64,000 nt of DNA from Pseudomonas baltica (GTDB taxonomy: Bacteria; Pseudomonadota; Gammaproteobacteria; Pseudomonadales; Pseudomonadaceae): NCBI RefSeq assembly GCF_031880315.1, contig NZ_CP134771.1, forward strand, positions 682,001 through 746,000. Reading direction: 5' to 3'. The notes beneath the pieces were generated by a model, which made no database searches, was not told where the DNA came from, and saw nothing but the letters and a program-made list of their open reading frames with translations. The position numbers and the translations under genes are program-made. Below, piece by piece: positions 29,631-38,643 of this stretch; positions within the stretch are counted from its first letter, which is position 1; every line of letters begins with the position of its first letter.

Positions 29631-30685
29631 GCCAAGGCTCCTGTAAAAATCAACTCGGCCGTCGGGCTCTGGCTGTGCCCTGCCCCCGGCTGCACCATCA
29701 GGCACGCGGCGTAATGGCTGTCGCTGGTAACCGTCAGGGTCGGCGCGGTGTGCCCGCAGATCGCTTCGGCGTGCGGGCAACGGGTATGAAAACGACAGCC
29801 CGAAGGGGGGTCGATCGGGCTGGGTGGATCGCCCGAGAGCGGCGACACCAAGGTGCGCTGGTTCGGGTCCATGGACGGCATCGAGGTCAGCAACGCCTGG
29901 GTGTAAGGATGCTGCGCCGCCGAAAACAGCGACTCGGCGGGCCCGACTTCGACGATTTCCCCCAGGTACATGACCATGATCCGATCAGACAGATAACGCA
30001 CCACGTGCAGGTCGTGGCTGATGAACACGTAAGTCAGTTGCAGGTTGTCCTTGAGGTCCTGAAGCAGATTCAGCACCTGCGCTTCGACGGATTTGTCGAG
30101 GGCCGAGACCGCTTCATCAAGGATCACCAGTCTTGGGTTCACCGCCAGGGCACGGGCGATATTGACCCGCTGGCGCTGACCACCCGACAGCTCGTGGGCG
30201 TAGCGGCCGGCGAAGCGCCCCGGCTCCAGGCCCACACGGTCGAGCAAGTCGCGCGCCCGCTCCAGGGATTCGCGGCGGCTGACGCCATGCACCGAAGGCC
30301 CGAAGGCCACCGATTGCTCCATGGTCATGCGCGGATTGAGCGACGAGTAGCTGTCCTGAAAGACCATCTGCACCTGCCGCCGATAATCACGCAGCGGCAG
30401 TTGATGGCCGCCCACCTGCATGGCATCGAACACCAGCTCGCCGCTGTCGTGGGCGATCAATTGCATCAACAGCCGCGCGGTGGTGGACTTGCCGCAACCG
30501 GACTCGCCGACCACGCCGAGGGTCTCGCCCTTGTGCACCACGAAATCGATGCCATCGACAGCGCGCACCACATTCTTTTTGCCTAACCCACCTTTCACCA
30601 GGCTCTTTGTTATAGAGAAATGCTTGACCAGTTTCTCCACCTTCAACAAGGGTTGCGCCGGACCGCCAATATCACGTTGCTTCAT
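29627..30685 (-). CDS. Dipeptide-type ABC transporter ATPase (DppF-like)
   Basis: This 352-residue ATPase has Walker A GESGCGKST, signature LSGGQRQR, Walker B RLVILDEAVSALD and the oligopeptide C-terminal domain CRFHTRCPHAEAIC. The Walker B neighbour is DEAVSALD rather than DEPTSALD, a common variant. It follows the second permease by two bases and overlaps the DppD-like gene. Confidence 0.93.
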   Translation of the reverse strand: MKQRDIGGPAQPLLKVEKLVKHFSITKSLVKGGLGKKNVVRAVDGIDFVVHKGETLGVVGESGCGKSTTARLLMQLIAHDSGELVFDAMQVGGHQLPLRDYRRQVQMVFQDSYSSLNPRMTMEQSVAFGPSVHGVSRRESLERARDLLDRVGLEPGRFAGRYAHELSGGQRQRVNIARALAVNPRLVILDEAVSALDKSVEAQVLNLLQDLKDNLQLTYVFISHDLHVVRYLSDRIMVMYLGEIVEVGPAESLFSAAQHPYTQALLTSMPSMDPNQRTLVSPLSGDPPSPIDPPSGCRFHTRCPHAEAICGHTAPTLTVTSDSHYAACLMVQPGAGHSQSPTAELIFTGALA

Positions 30686-30687
30686 GC

Positions 30688-31581
30688 TCAGCTCCTGATC
30701 GCCATGGCCGCCCGCAAGCGGTCGGCGAGCACGTTGAATGAGATCGAGGTGATGAAGATCATCGCCCCCGGCAGCGCCGACACCAGCGGCTGGGTGTAGA
30801 TCGCGGTGCGCAGGGTGTTGAGCATCAAGCCCCACTCCGGCTCTGGCGGGGTCACGCCAAGGCCGAGGAACGACAGGCCGGACGCGAGGATCATCGACAC
30901 TGAAATCAAGCCAGTGGTGAAGACAAAGATCGGCCCCAATACGTTGCCCAGCACCTGGGTACGGATAATGGTGAAGGCACCCGCCCCCGAGGCCCGCGCC
31001 GCTTCGATGTAATCTCGGTTGCGCACCTGGGTAGTGACGCTCTCGGCGATCCGCGCCACTTGCGGCACGAACACCAGGGTCAGGGAGATCAGCGCATTAT
31101 TGACCCCTGCCCCCAGGGCACCGGAAAAGGCGATGGCCAGCAGCACCGACGGGAACGCGTAGAACACATCCACGGTGCGCATGATCAGGCTGTTCAGCCA
31201 GCCACCGAAGTAGCCGGCGATCACCCCGATGGCGCCGCCGATAAAGAACGCGAAGATCACCGGGGTGATGCCCATGAACAGCGACAGCCGCGCGCCCAGC
31301 ATCAGGCGCGAGAGCAAGTCCCGGCCCAGCTCGTCGGTGCCCAGCGGGAAGCCTGGCGTGCCGATCGGCTTGAGGCGTTTGAACATCGAGGTGGTGAACG
31401 GATCACCCGGCACTATCCACGGGCCCAATACCGCCAGCACCAGCAACGCCAGGATCACCAGGGCCACCGCCAGGGCAACCGGGTCGCGGCGCACGCGCCC
31501 GAACACTTCACGCCAGTAGCCTGGCGAACTCTCGACTGCTGCGATGACCGGCGCGGCCGGTCGTACCATCGACAGGTTCAT
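30688..31581 (-). CDS. ABC transporter permease (DppC-like)
   Basis: This 297-residue membrane permease has five to six helices and the EAA loop EAARASGAGAFTIIRTQVLGN. LGTDELGRDLLSR near residue 80 is typical of DppC/OppC. It lies two bases after the DppB-like gene in the same operon. Confidence 0.93.
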   Translation of the reverse strand: MNLSMVRPAAPVIAAVESSPGYWREVFGRVRRDPVALAVALVILALLVLAVLGPWIVPGDPFTTSMFKRLKPIGTPGFPLGTDELGRDLLSRLMLGARLSLFMGITPVIFAFFIGGAIGVIAGYFGGWLNSLIMRTVDVFYAFPSVLLAIAFSGALGAGVNNALISLTLVFVPQVARIAESVTTQVRNRDYIEAARASGAGAFTIIRTQVLGNVLGPIFVFTTGLISVSMILASGLSFLGLGVTPPEPEWGLMLNTLRTAIYTQPLVSALPGAMIFITSISFNVLADRLRAAMAIRS

Positions 31582-31583
31582 GC

Positions 31584-32537
31584 TCAGCCCCTCTTGATAC
31601 GTGGATCGAGCAGCGTCTGCAGGATGTCGACCAGCAGATTGAGCGCGACGAAAAACAAGGCCAGCACCCAGATCGTGCCCTGCAGCAGCGGCAGGTCACG
31701 CTGGAAGATCGCCGAGTTGAGCAGCAGCCCGGTGCCGGGCCAGGCGAATACGGTCTCGACCAGGATCGAACCACCCATGAGGTAGCCGATCTGCAGGCCC
31801 ATGACCGCCATGGCGGTGGGCGCGGCGTTCTTCACCACATGCAGGAACAGCCCCCATTCGCCCAGGCCCTTGGCGCGCAGGCCGATGATGAATTCCTGGG
31901 AGAGGATCTCCGCCACCTGGGCGCGCACGGTGCGGGCGATGATGCCGGTGGGGATCACCGACAAGGTGATCGCCGGCAGGATCATGAACTGCAGGTGCGC
32001 CCAGTCCCACGCCCAGGCCGACTGCCCCATGGGGCCGCCACCGGTGGCGGGCAGCCAGCCCAGTTGTGAGGAGAACACGATGACCATCAGCATGCCCAGC
32101 CAGTAGTGCGGCACGCTGACGCCGATGGCCGAGAACGCCGAAGCGATCTTGTCCAGCCAGCTGTCCTGAAAGTACCCGCCGACAAAGCCGAACAGGCTGC
32201 CGAGGACGAAGCCGAACAGGGTTGCCAGCACCGCCAGGCGCAAGGAGTAGCTGACGGCGTTGAGTACTTCGCTGGCGACCGGCCGGCCGCTGGCGATGGA
32301 CATGCCCAGGTCGCCATGCAGCGCGTGCCAGATCCACAGGCCGAATTGCACGGGCAAGGGTTTATCGAAGCCATAAGCCGTTACCAGCTGTTGGCGCAGG
32401 GCCTCGGAGGCATCCGGCGGCATCACCGACACCAGCGGGTCGCCGGGGGCCATGTGCACGAGCATGAAACACACCAGCGCCACGCCCAGCAGGATCGGGG
32501 TCGCCAGCAGCACGCGGCGAAAGATATAGGCAAGCAT
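31584..32537 (-). CDS. ABC transporter permease (DppB-like)
   Basis: This 317-residue permease has the DppB opening MLAYIFRRVLLATPILLGV, the conserved HMAPGDPL and the EAA-type loop YLVRAKGLGE-like segment (here GLRAKGLGEWGL). It forms the channel with the DppC-like protein. A REPIN separates it from the binding-protein gene upstream. Confidence 0.93.
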   Translation of the reverse strand: MLAYIFRRVLLATPILLGVALVCFMLVHMAPGDPLVSVMPPDASEALRQQLVTAYGFDKPLPVQFGLWIWHALHGDLGMSIASGRPVASEVLNAVSYSLRLAVLATLFGFVLGSLFGFVGGYFQDSWLDKIASAFSAIGVSVPHYWLGMLMVIVFSSQLGWLPATGGGPMGQSAWAWDWAHLQFMILPAITLSVIPTGIIARTVRAQVAEILSQEFIIGLRAKGLGEWGLFLHVVKNAAPTAMAVMGLQIGYLMGGSILVETVFAWPGTGLLLNSAIFQRDLPLLQGTIWVLALFFVALNLLVDILQTLLDPRIKRG

Positions 32538-32580
32538 GGGCTTTCCTCTTGGGGTCGTTCACGGTTTTGCGGTGGCCTGG

Positions 32581-32671
32581 CGGGCCTCTTCGCGGGCAAG
32601 CCTTGCTCCCACAGAGCAAACAGTTCCAATGTCGTACATCTGTGGGAGCAAGGCTTGCCCGCGAAAGGGCC
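32581..32671. repeat. REPIN between permease and binding-protein genes
   Basis: Inverted REP copies (CTCTTCGCGGGCAAGCCTTGCTCCCAC and GTGGGAGCAAGGCTTGCCCGCGAAAG) flank about 30 bases. As with the second REPIN in this operon, the position allows differential expression: the binding-protein gene is upstream of it. Confidence 0.92.
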
Positions 32672-32702
32672 CTAAAGAGCAACCCTCCTCCAGCAGGCTT
32701 CT

Positions 32703-34376
32703 CTAGTCCTGCTTGGACACCAGCGTCAGATCGATAAACCAGCTCTGCGGCTGCACCACACCGGTGACTTTCGGCGAGATGGCTCGCGGACCGACGTCGT
32801 GAGCGACGAACAGAAACGGCACTTCATCGACGATCGCCGCGTGCAATTTGCCAGAGGCCTCATCCAACGCCTTCGGATCGAAGGAATTGCGCACCTCGGT
32901 GATCAGCTTCTCGACCTGCGGCGAGGCGAAGTAGCCCCAGTTGTTGGACACCGGCGGGAAAGCCTTCTCGCTGGAGAAGCGCACCATGCCGAAGTACGGG
33001 TCCATGACCGCCGCGCTGACGTTGATCGCGTTGGCGCCCTGGGCCGCAGGGTCCTTGGCGCCCAGGCGCCAGCCGCTGAACAGGGTGTTCCATTCGGTGA
33101 CGGCGATGTCGACGTCGAAATAGCAGCTCTTGAGGCTCTGCTGGATGTATTCGTTCATCGGCAACGGCTGCATTTGCCCGGAGCCGGACGCCGAGGTCAG
33201 GACCTTGACCTTGACTGGATGGTCGTTGCTGAAGCCCGCATCGGTCATGAGTTTTTGCGCTGCGGCCTGGTCATAGTGGATCTTGAATTCAGGGTTGCCG
33301 TACCACGGCGAATCCTTCTCGTAGATGCCCGTGGCCTCCTGCATGTAGCCACCCAGATAGGCTTTCAGCTCGCTGCGATCCAGGCACAGGTTGGCGGCCT
33401 GGCGCACGCGCTTGTCCAGCCATGGCGAACCGGGGGCGAAGGAGAACTGCCAAGGCCACAGGTGCGGCTGGCCGTTGGCGTAGATCTTGAAGCCCTTGCT
33501 TTTGATCTGGTCCATGGCATCGGGGGCCGGCGCTTCGATCCAGTCGACCTGGCCGGACAGCAACGCGGCGGTGCGAGCGTTGGCCTCAGGCAGCGGAATC
33601 AGCACCACGTGATCGACCCGGGGGATGCGTTTCGGGTCCCAGTAGCCGGGGTTCTTGTCCAGCACCAGCTCCTGGCGCGGCACCATGCGGTCCATCTTGA
33701 ACGGGCCGGTGCCCACCGAGTGGGCGGCGAAGGCAGTCCAGGCGAGCTTCGAGCGTTCGGCCGGATCGGTGGTGGTCGCCGGCACGGCGTCGAAGTCCTT
33801 CTGCCAGGCGGTCGGCGAGGCCATGAACAGGTTGGTGAGGTTGTAAGGCAGCACTGCATCCGGTTCGCTGGTGGTCAGCTCGACCGTGAGATCGTCGATC
33901 TTGTGCGCGCTGCGCAAGGTCGGCATGCGCGAGACGGTCATGCCGATCTGTCCCGGTGCATATTGCGCAGCTTGCTTGTCGAGCACCTTGTTGACGTTCC
34001 ACACCACCGCATCGGCGTTGAACGCGGAGCCGTCATGGAACTTCACTCCTGGGCGCAGCCTGAAGATCCACTTGGTGTGATCGTCGGGCTTGACCGCCCA
34101 TTCGGTGGCGAGGCCCGGCACCAGCGTGCTGGGTTTTTCGCCTTGGGAAAGGTCCCACTCCACCAGGGAGTCGAACATCGTGATACCGGTAAAACGATTG
34201 CCCTCGTAGCCTTGATCCGGCTGGCCGTAGGTCAATGGGATATCCGCCGCGGTCATGGCGATACGCAGAGTGCTTTCGGCCATCGCGGCCAATGGCGACA
34301 GGGCGCCGATGGCGATCGAGCAGGCCAGTGCCAGGCGGGTGAAGCGGCGTGCGCGAGTTGCTGAAGCGTGCGTCAT
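32703..34376 (-). CDS. Periplasmic binding protein of a dipeptide-type ABC transporter
   Basis: This 557-residue SBP_bac_5 protein has a signal peptide (basic start, then FTRLALACSIAIGALSPLAAMA, cleavage near 33) and motifs LVPGLATEWAVKPDDHTKWIFRLRPGVKFHDGSAF and RQAANLCLDRSEL. It delivers the ligand to the two permeases. The family handles peptides but also glutathione, nickel and amide-like compounds; the amidase and carbamoylase neighbours favour an amide or carbamoyl compound. The ATG at 34376 is chosen for the signal peptide. Confidence 0.92.
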   Translation of the reverse strand: MTHASATRARRFTRLALACSIAIGALSPLAAMAESTLRIAMTAADIPLTYGQPDQGYEGNRFTGITMFDSLVEWDLSQGEKPSTLVPGLATEWAVKPDDHTKWIFRLRPGVKFHDGSAFNADAVVWNVNKVLDKQAAQYAPGQIGMTVSRMPTLRSAHKIDDLTVELTTSEPDAVLPYNLTNLFMASPTAWQKDFDAVPATTTDPAERSKLAWTAFAAHSVGTGPFKMDRMVPRQELVLDKNPGYWDPKRIPRVDHVVLIPLPEANARTAALLSGQVDWIEAPAPDAMDQIKSKGFKIYANGQPHLWPWQFSFAPGSPWLDKRVRQAANLCLDRSELKAYLGGYMQEATGIYEKDSPWYGNPEFKIHYDQAAAQKLMTDAGFSNDHPVKVKVLTSASGSGQMQPLPMNEYIQQSLKSCYFDVDIAVTEWNTLFSGWRLGAKDPAAQGANAINVSAAVMDPYFGMVRFSSEKAFPPVSNNWGYFASPQVEKLITEVRNSFDPKALDEASGKLHAAIVDEVPFLFVAHDVGPRAISPKVTGVVQPQSWFIDLTLVSKQD

Positions 34377-34444
34377 GGCGTATGTCCCATCAGTCAGGTA
34401 AGGAGAGCTGGGAGGGTCCAACGCAATGGCCATACCAACTTTTA

Positions 34445-34457
34445 CCAGATGGTCTGG
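34445..34457. promoter_or_regulatory. Small inverted repeat upstream of the binding-protein gene
   Basis: CCAGA-TGG-TCTGG lies about 70 bases upstream of the binding-protein start. It may be part of the promoter or a weak secondary regulator site. Confidence 0.3.
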
Positions 34458-34532
34458 CGAAATATTCACCACAGCCTTTTTTCGCTTAATTTTCAGATAG
34501 ATAAGTGTTTTAAAAAATCATCCCCCAAAACC

Positions 34533-34548
34533 ACCCAAACGTTTGGGT
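34533..34548. promoter_or_regulatory. Probable LacI-family operator
   Basis: ACCCAAACGTTTGGGT is a perfect 16-bp palindrome centred on CpG, the usual form of LacI/PurR-family sites. It lies in the divergent region between the transporter operon and the LacI-type gene. Confidence 0.85.
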
Positions 34549-34700
34549 AGTGTTGCGTGATGTTTCATGCAATCTTTTGGTACGCGGCGCTCCATAGTGG
34601 CGCAGCCGCACGAGATGATGCTTTAACGCCCACCAGCTTGCGCAAATGGGGGCGAAAAATGCGATTCTCCTACCCAGCTTCTTGCGCTCAGGCCTACCTC

Positions 34701-35717
34701 ATGAACAAACGCCCGGCCACGCTTCGCGGTATCGCCCAGGCACTCGACATCCATGTGTCTACGGTGTCCCGCGTGCTCAACGGCAACCTCGACCACGCCG
34801 GGCGGGCCGCGTCCAAAGAGACCATCGAGCGCATCCGCGCCCTGGCCGCCAGCCTCGATTACCAGCCCAATACCCATGCGCGCACCCTCAAGACCCGGCA
34901 CAGCCACGAGATCGCCGTGCTGGTACCGCGGCTGTCGGATATCGTCCTGGCGACCATCTATGAGGGAATCGACGAAGCCGCCGGGGCCGAGCGCTATACC
35001 ACTTTCGTGGCCAACACTCTGGACCGCCCCGAGCGCCAGCGCGAACGTGCCGAACGCGCCCTGGCGCGCAATGTCGCGGGCCTGATCATCAGCGATGTGC
35101 ATTGCACGGCCGAGCCGGGTTTTCTGGAAGAGCTGCAGGAGCGCCAGGTGCCTTTCGTGCTGGTCAGCCGCCGCCGCGGCGAGCATTGCTCGGTCACCTC
35201 GGACGACGAAATGGGGGGCCGCCTGGTCGCCGAGCATCTGTACTCCCAAGGCCATACCCGTGTTGCCGTGATCGCCGGCGAGCCGCACAGCAGCAACGCG
35301 CGGGACCGCACCGCAAGTTTCGTGGCGTATTACCGCGAACGCGGCATAGAGATCGGCGCCGAGCGCATCATCCCCGGCCACTTCGACACCGAGGCCGGGT
35401 TCAGCATCGGCGAACGCTTGCTCGCCCATCCACAGCCACCGACGGCGATCTTCGCCGTCAACGACTTTCTGGCGATCGGTCTGTTCGGCGCGATGCGCCA
35501 TCGCGGCCTGGTGGCCGGCCGCGACATCGCCGTGGTCGGCTACAACGACACGCCCCTGGCAGCCCACCTGCAACTGACCAGCATCAGCACCAGCATGCAC
35601 GCGCAGGGAATGCGCGCGGTGGAAACCCTGCTCATGCGCATCAAGGGTGAGCCGGTGCAGTCACATCGGTTTCCGGCGGCGTTGATTGTGCGGGACAGTA
35701 GTGTGTGTTCGCCCTGA
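34701..35717 (+). CDS. LacI-family transcription regulator
   Basis: This 338-residue protein has an N-terminal LacI helix-turn-helix (LRGIAQALDIHVSTVSRVLNGN, residues 8-29), the hinge DYQPNTHARTLKTR and a periplasmic-binding-protein-like effector domain (ending in FPAALIVRDSS). It is divergent from the ABC transporter/amidase operon, and a perfect palindrome sits between them. The ATG at 34701 is the start; the open frame continues upstream past the operator. The hinge residues differ from the LPxxAARxLAS norm, which is common in repressors with non-sugar effectors. Confidence 0.9.
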   Translation: MNKRPATLRGIAQALDIHVSTVSRVLNGNLDHAGRAASKETIERIRALAASLDYQPNTHARTLKTRHSHEIAVLVPRLSDIVLATIYEGIDEAAGAERYTTFVANTLDRPERQRERAERALARNVAGLIISDVHCTAEPGFLEELQERQVPFVLVSRRRGEHCSVTSDDEMGGRLVAEHLYSQGHTRVAVIAGEPHSSNARDRTASFVAYYRERGIEIGAERIIPGHFDTEAGFSIGERLLAHPQPPTAIFAVNDFLAIGLFGAMRHRGLVAGRDIAVVGYNDTPLAAHLQLTSISTSMHAQGMRAVETLLMRIKGEPVQSHRFPAALIVRDSSVCSP

Positions 35718-35756
35718 GGCTCGGCGGCCTCCTCGCCGCCGCCCGTCACTCGACCT

Positions 35757-36593
35757 TCATTCAGGCACGATCGGCAACGCCCGTTTGTGCGCCGTCTTGA
35801 GATACGCCGCTTCGATGATCGCCACCGCCCCCGCTGGCAGCGGCTTGCCTAGCAGATAGTTGTCGATGTCAGCGTAGGTGCAGCCGTAGGCCACCTCGTC
35901 CAGCTTGCCCGGCACTAGCTCTTCAAGGTCCGCCGTGGGCGGCTTGCCGACCAGTTGCGCGGGCGCGCCCAAGGTCTCGGCCAGCAGCCGTACCTGGCCT
36001 TTGGTCAGCCCCGACAGCGGCGCCAGGTCACAGGCGCCATCGCCGAACTTGGTGAAAAAGCCCATCACCGCTTCCGCACCGTGGTCAGTGCCGACCACCA
36101 AGGCGCCGACGAAGTTGGCGATGGCGTATTGCGCCAGCATCCGGCTGCGGGCCTTGACGTTGCCCTTGGCGAAGTCGGTGAGCTCGGCGCTCGGCTGCAG
36201 GCCGTCGAGGTGGATATTGGCCATCAGGCCATCCACTGCGTCGGCAATATTGACGGTGGTTACCGCGTCGGCCTGGATGAACTGCAGCGCCAGCTGCGCA
36301 TCCTGCTCGTCGGCCTGGGTCTTGTAGGGCAGGCGCACCGCGACGAACTTGACCGCGTGCCCCTCGCCGCGCAACTGCTCGACCGCCAACTGGCACAGGC
36401 GCCCCGCCGTCGATGAATCGACCCCGCCGCTGATGCCCAGCACCAACGCCTTGGCGCCGGAGTCGAGCAGCACGCCCTTGATGAATTCGACTCGGCGGGT
36501 GATCTCGGTGCGGGCAGTCGCGGCATCGATGATGCTTGGATCGATACCCAGTGCGACCTGGATGTCGGCTTGCAGACGGGTTTGAATGTTCAT
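35757..36593 (-). CDS. nadE: Ammonia-dependent NAD synthetase NadE
   Basis: This 278-residue enzyme amidates deamido-NAD to NAD using ammonia. The ATP pyrophosphatase P-loop SGGVDSS is at residues 55-61 and GTDHGAEAVMGFFTKFGDGACDLAPL is the substrate-binding part. There is no N-terminal glutaminase domain. It is the third gene of pncA-pncB-nadE and overlaps the pncB stop by one base (TGATG). The start is fixed by that overlap. Confidence 0.96.
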   Translation of the reverse strand: MNIQTRLQADIQVALGIDPSIIDAATARTEITRRVEFIKGVLLDSGAKALVLGISGGVDSSTAGRLCQLAVEQLRGEGHAVKFVAVRLPYKTQADEQDAQLALQFIQADAVTTVNIADAVDGLMANIHLDGLQPSAELTDFAKGNVKARSRMLAQYAIANFVGALVVGTDHGAEAVMGFFTKFGDGACDLAPLSGLTKGQVRLLAETLGAPAQLVGKPPTADLEELVPGKLDEVAYGCTYADIDNYLLGKPLPAGAVAIIEAAYLKTAHKRALPIVPE

Positions 36594-37822
36594 CACTTGG
36601 CTCCCTGGTCGTTGACGGTGTCGACGCCGAACACGCTGGCGGCGTAGCGCAAAAAGCTTGGGTCTTCGCAGACGTTCTTGATCGGATCGTCGGAGAACTT
36701 CACTACCGGCTGGCCGTGCACCTTGACCAGCTTCATGACGATGCTCAGCGGCTCGACGCCTTCGACGTCGCAGGCCAGATTGGTGCCGATGCCGAAACCC
36801 GCGCGGGCGCGGCCACCGACGTGGCGGAAAATATTCAGCGCCTTCTCGAAATTCAGGCTGTCGGAGAACATCAATTCCTTGCTCCTGGGGTCGATGCGCA
36901 GCGCCTCGTAACGGGCGATGACCTTGTCGGCCCACACGCACGGATCACCCGAATCCTGGCGCAAGCCGTCATAAAGTTTGGCGAAGTACAGGTCGAAGGT
37001 CTTGAGGAAAAAGTCCGTCGAGATGCAATCGGTCAACGCGATGCCCAGGCGCCCGCGGTACTCCTGTACCCAGCGTTCCAAGGCCATGCTCTGGCTCTGA
37101 TCGAGGCGCGTCAGCTGCTGGTGGACCATCAGCCATTCGTGGGCCATGGTGCCGATCAGCGGCAGGTTGAATTCATAGGCCAACTGCGCGTTGGAAGTGC
37201 CGACGAACACGCCGGGGAAGTCGCGCTGCATCACGCTGACCACTTCACGCTGAGCGGCGAACGACAAACGCCGGCGGGTGGAGAAGTCAGACACCCGCAA
37301 CTGCGACAGCTCCTCTTTGGAGGCGTTTTTCTCCAGCCATTCGAACTTCTGATACAGCCGATCGCGCACTTGGCTCAAGGTCGCATCCGGGTAGCGATGG
37401 CGATTGCGCAGCTCGCTGACGGTGGCCAGGATCGGCATTTCGAACAGGATGCAGTGCAGCATCGGGCCGCGCACGCGGATGGCTAACTGGCCGTCCTCGA
37501 CACCGATGTGCACGTAGCTGAACTTGAAGCGGAACAGCCCCAGAAAGCGCTGAAAATCAGGCGTCAGGTATTCACGAAAGCGCGCATCGAACAAGAACCG
37601 CAGCTCGTCATCACGCATCTCGAGGCTGACCAGACTTTCGAGCTGCTCGCGCAGGTCCGGAATCAGATGCGTCAAGTCTTCCCTGGAGCGAACGATGAAC
37701 TTGTACTCGACCTCGACGTTCGGCAATTGGTGCAGCACGGCCTGCATCATCGAGAACTTGTAGAAGTCGTTGTCCAGCAGGCTGTTGATGATCCGTGGTT
37801 GTTGGATGTATGCGCTTTCCAT
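36593..37822 (-). CDS. pncB: Nicotinate phosphoribosyltransferase PncB
   Basis: This 409-residue enzyme joins nicotinate and PRPP to nicotinate mononucleotide. Family features are the N-terminal SLLDNDFYKFSMMQAVLHQ, the GTMAHEWLM segment with the phosphorylated/catalytic His, and FGIGTNLACDVEG near the C-terminus. It is co-transcribed with pncA (7 bases upstream) and nadE. Confidence 0.95.
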   Translation of the reverse strand: MESAYIQQPRIINSLLDNDFYKFSMMQAVLHQLPNVEVEYKFIVRSREDLTHLIPDLREQLESLVSLEMRDDELRFLFDARFREYLTPDFQRFLGLFRFKFSYVHIGVEDGQLAIRVRGPMLHCILFEMPILATVSELRNRHRYPDATLSQVRDRLYQKFEWLEKNASKEELSQLRVSDFSTRRRLSFAAQREVVSVMQRDFPGVFVGTSNAQLAYEFNLPLIGTMAHEWLMVHQQLTRLDQSQSMALERWVQEYRGRLGIALTDCISTDFFLKTFDLYFAKLYDGLRQDSGDPCVWADKVIARYEALRIDPRSKELMFSDSLNFEKALNIFRHVGGRARAGFGIGTNLACDVEGVEPLSIVMKLVKVHGQPVVKFSDDPIKNVCEDPSFLRYAASVFGVDTVNDQGAK

Positions 37823-37829
37823 GATGCCT

Positions 37830-38477
37830 TTACTCCTGAGTGGCCGCGATCAACGCCGGTTGATCGCTGATGACCTGAATCCCTGCTTGCTGCATCGCCG
37901 CCAGCGCGTCGATGCCACCCTGTTCACTGATACCGCGGCAGGCAGGCAAGTACAGCAGCACCGCAAAACCCGCTGAAGCCAGTTGCAGGGCCGTGGTCTT
38001 GACGCAAAAGTCCAAAGCCAAACCGCCAACGATCACGCGTTCGATGTCCTTGGCCTTGAGGAACTCGATGACACCCGTGGACAGCTTGTTGTCCAGATCG
38101 TGGTAGCAGGCGCCGTAAGGATGCAGATCCGGCTCCACGCCCTTCCACACGAAGTAGTCGTAGTCATAGGGAGTGGGTAATTCGTCCAGCAGGGTGAAGC
38201 CTTCGGTGCCCGGTACGCAGTGGCTGACCCAGGTGAGGTCGGCATGCTTGAGGCCGGTGGGCTGGAGCATGTTCTCGTGGCCGGTCACGAGCCAGGCGGG
38301 ATTGCTGGCGTGGGCGTCCTTGCTGCCGACCCGTAGGCTGGCGAAACGAGCCATGAAGTTCAGCTCGCTGCCGATCTGCTCGCCACCTGCCACCGGCAGC
38401 TCGTCAGGGCACAGCGGGGTGAAGGACTTCTGCGCATCGACATCGAATGACGCGGTGGTGAGTTTGCTTAGAGTCAT
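37830..38477 (-). CDS. pncA: Nicotinamidase PncA
   Basis: This 215-residue isochorismatase-fold hydrolase converts nicotinamide to nicotinate. The triad is D12 (FDVDAQKSF), K112 (VWKGVEPD) and C158 (LALDFCVKTT), and the metal-site residues lie in SKDAHA (52-57). It is the first gene of the NAD salvage operon; candidate NrtR sites lie upstream. Confidence 0.95.
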   Translation of the reverse strand: MTLSKLTTASFDVDAQKSFTPLCPDELPVAGGEQIGSELNFMARFASLRVGSKDAHASNPAWLVTGHENMLQPTGLKHADLTWVSHCVPGTEGFTLLDELPTPYDYDYFVWKGVEPDLHPYGACYHDLDNKLSTGVIEFLKAKDIERVIVGGLALDFCVKTTALQLASAGFAVLLYLPACRGISEQGGIDALAAMQQAGIQVISDQPALIAATQE

Positions 38478-38506
38478 ATCGTGTTCCTCCGTTGCCTGAC
38501 TACAAA

Positions 38507-38521
38507 GTACACGTGATGTAC
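38507..38521. promoter_or_regulatory. Candidate NrtR operator, pncA side
   Basis: GTACA-CGTGA-TGTAC is a 5+5-bp inverted repeat about 30 bases upstream of pncA. The call rests on position and symmetry; I did not match a published motif. Confidence 0.5.
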
Positions 38522-38596
38522 CGTAATATCAACACCCGTCAAAAAACAATTAAAATCACTCTGCCAAAGGCGCGGCAAGGAGGCATTCGAATTGCA

Positions 38597-38617
38597 TACA
38601 TGGTATCCGTCATGTAC
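38597..38617. promoter_or_regulatory. Second inverted repeat, nrtR side
   Basis: TACAT and ATGTA flank 10 bases. With the first site it shares the GTACAT/ATGTAC element, and it lies 27 bases upstream of nrtR. It may mediate autoregulation. Confidence 0.4.
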
Positions 38618-38643
38618 TTTTACCCCAAAGGAGAATTCTCGAC

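Noticed and set aside
32799..34364. 521-codon open frame antisense to the binding-protein gene
   Set aside because: Shadow frame; the sense strand has a signal peptide and family motifs.
35721..35738. GC-rich hairpin between the LacI gene and nadE
   Set aside because: The stem is good, but there is no T-tract on either strand, so it cannot be called a terminator.
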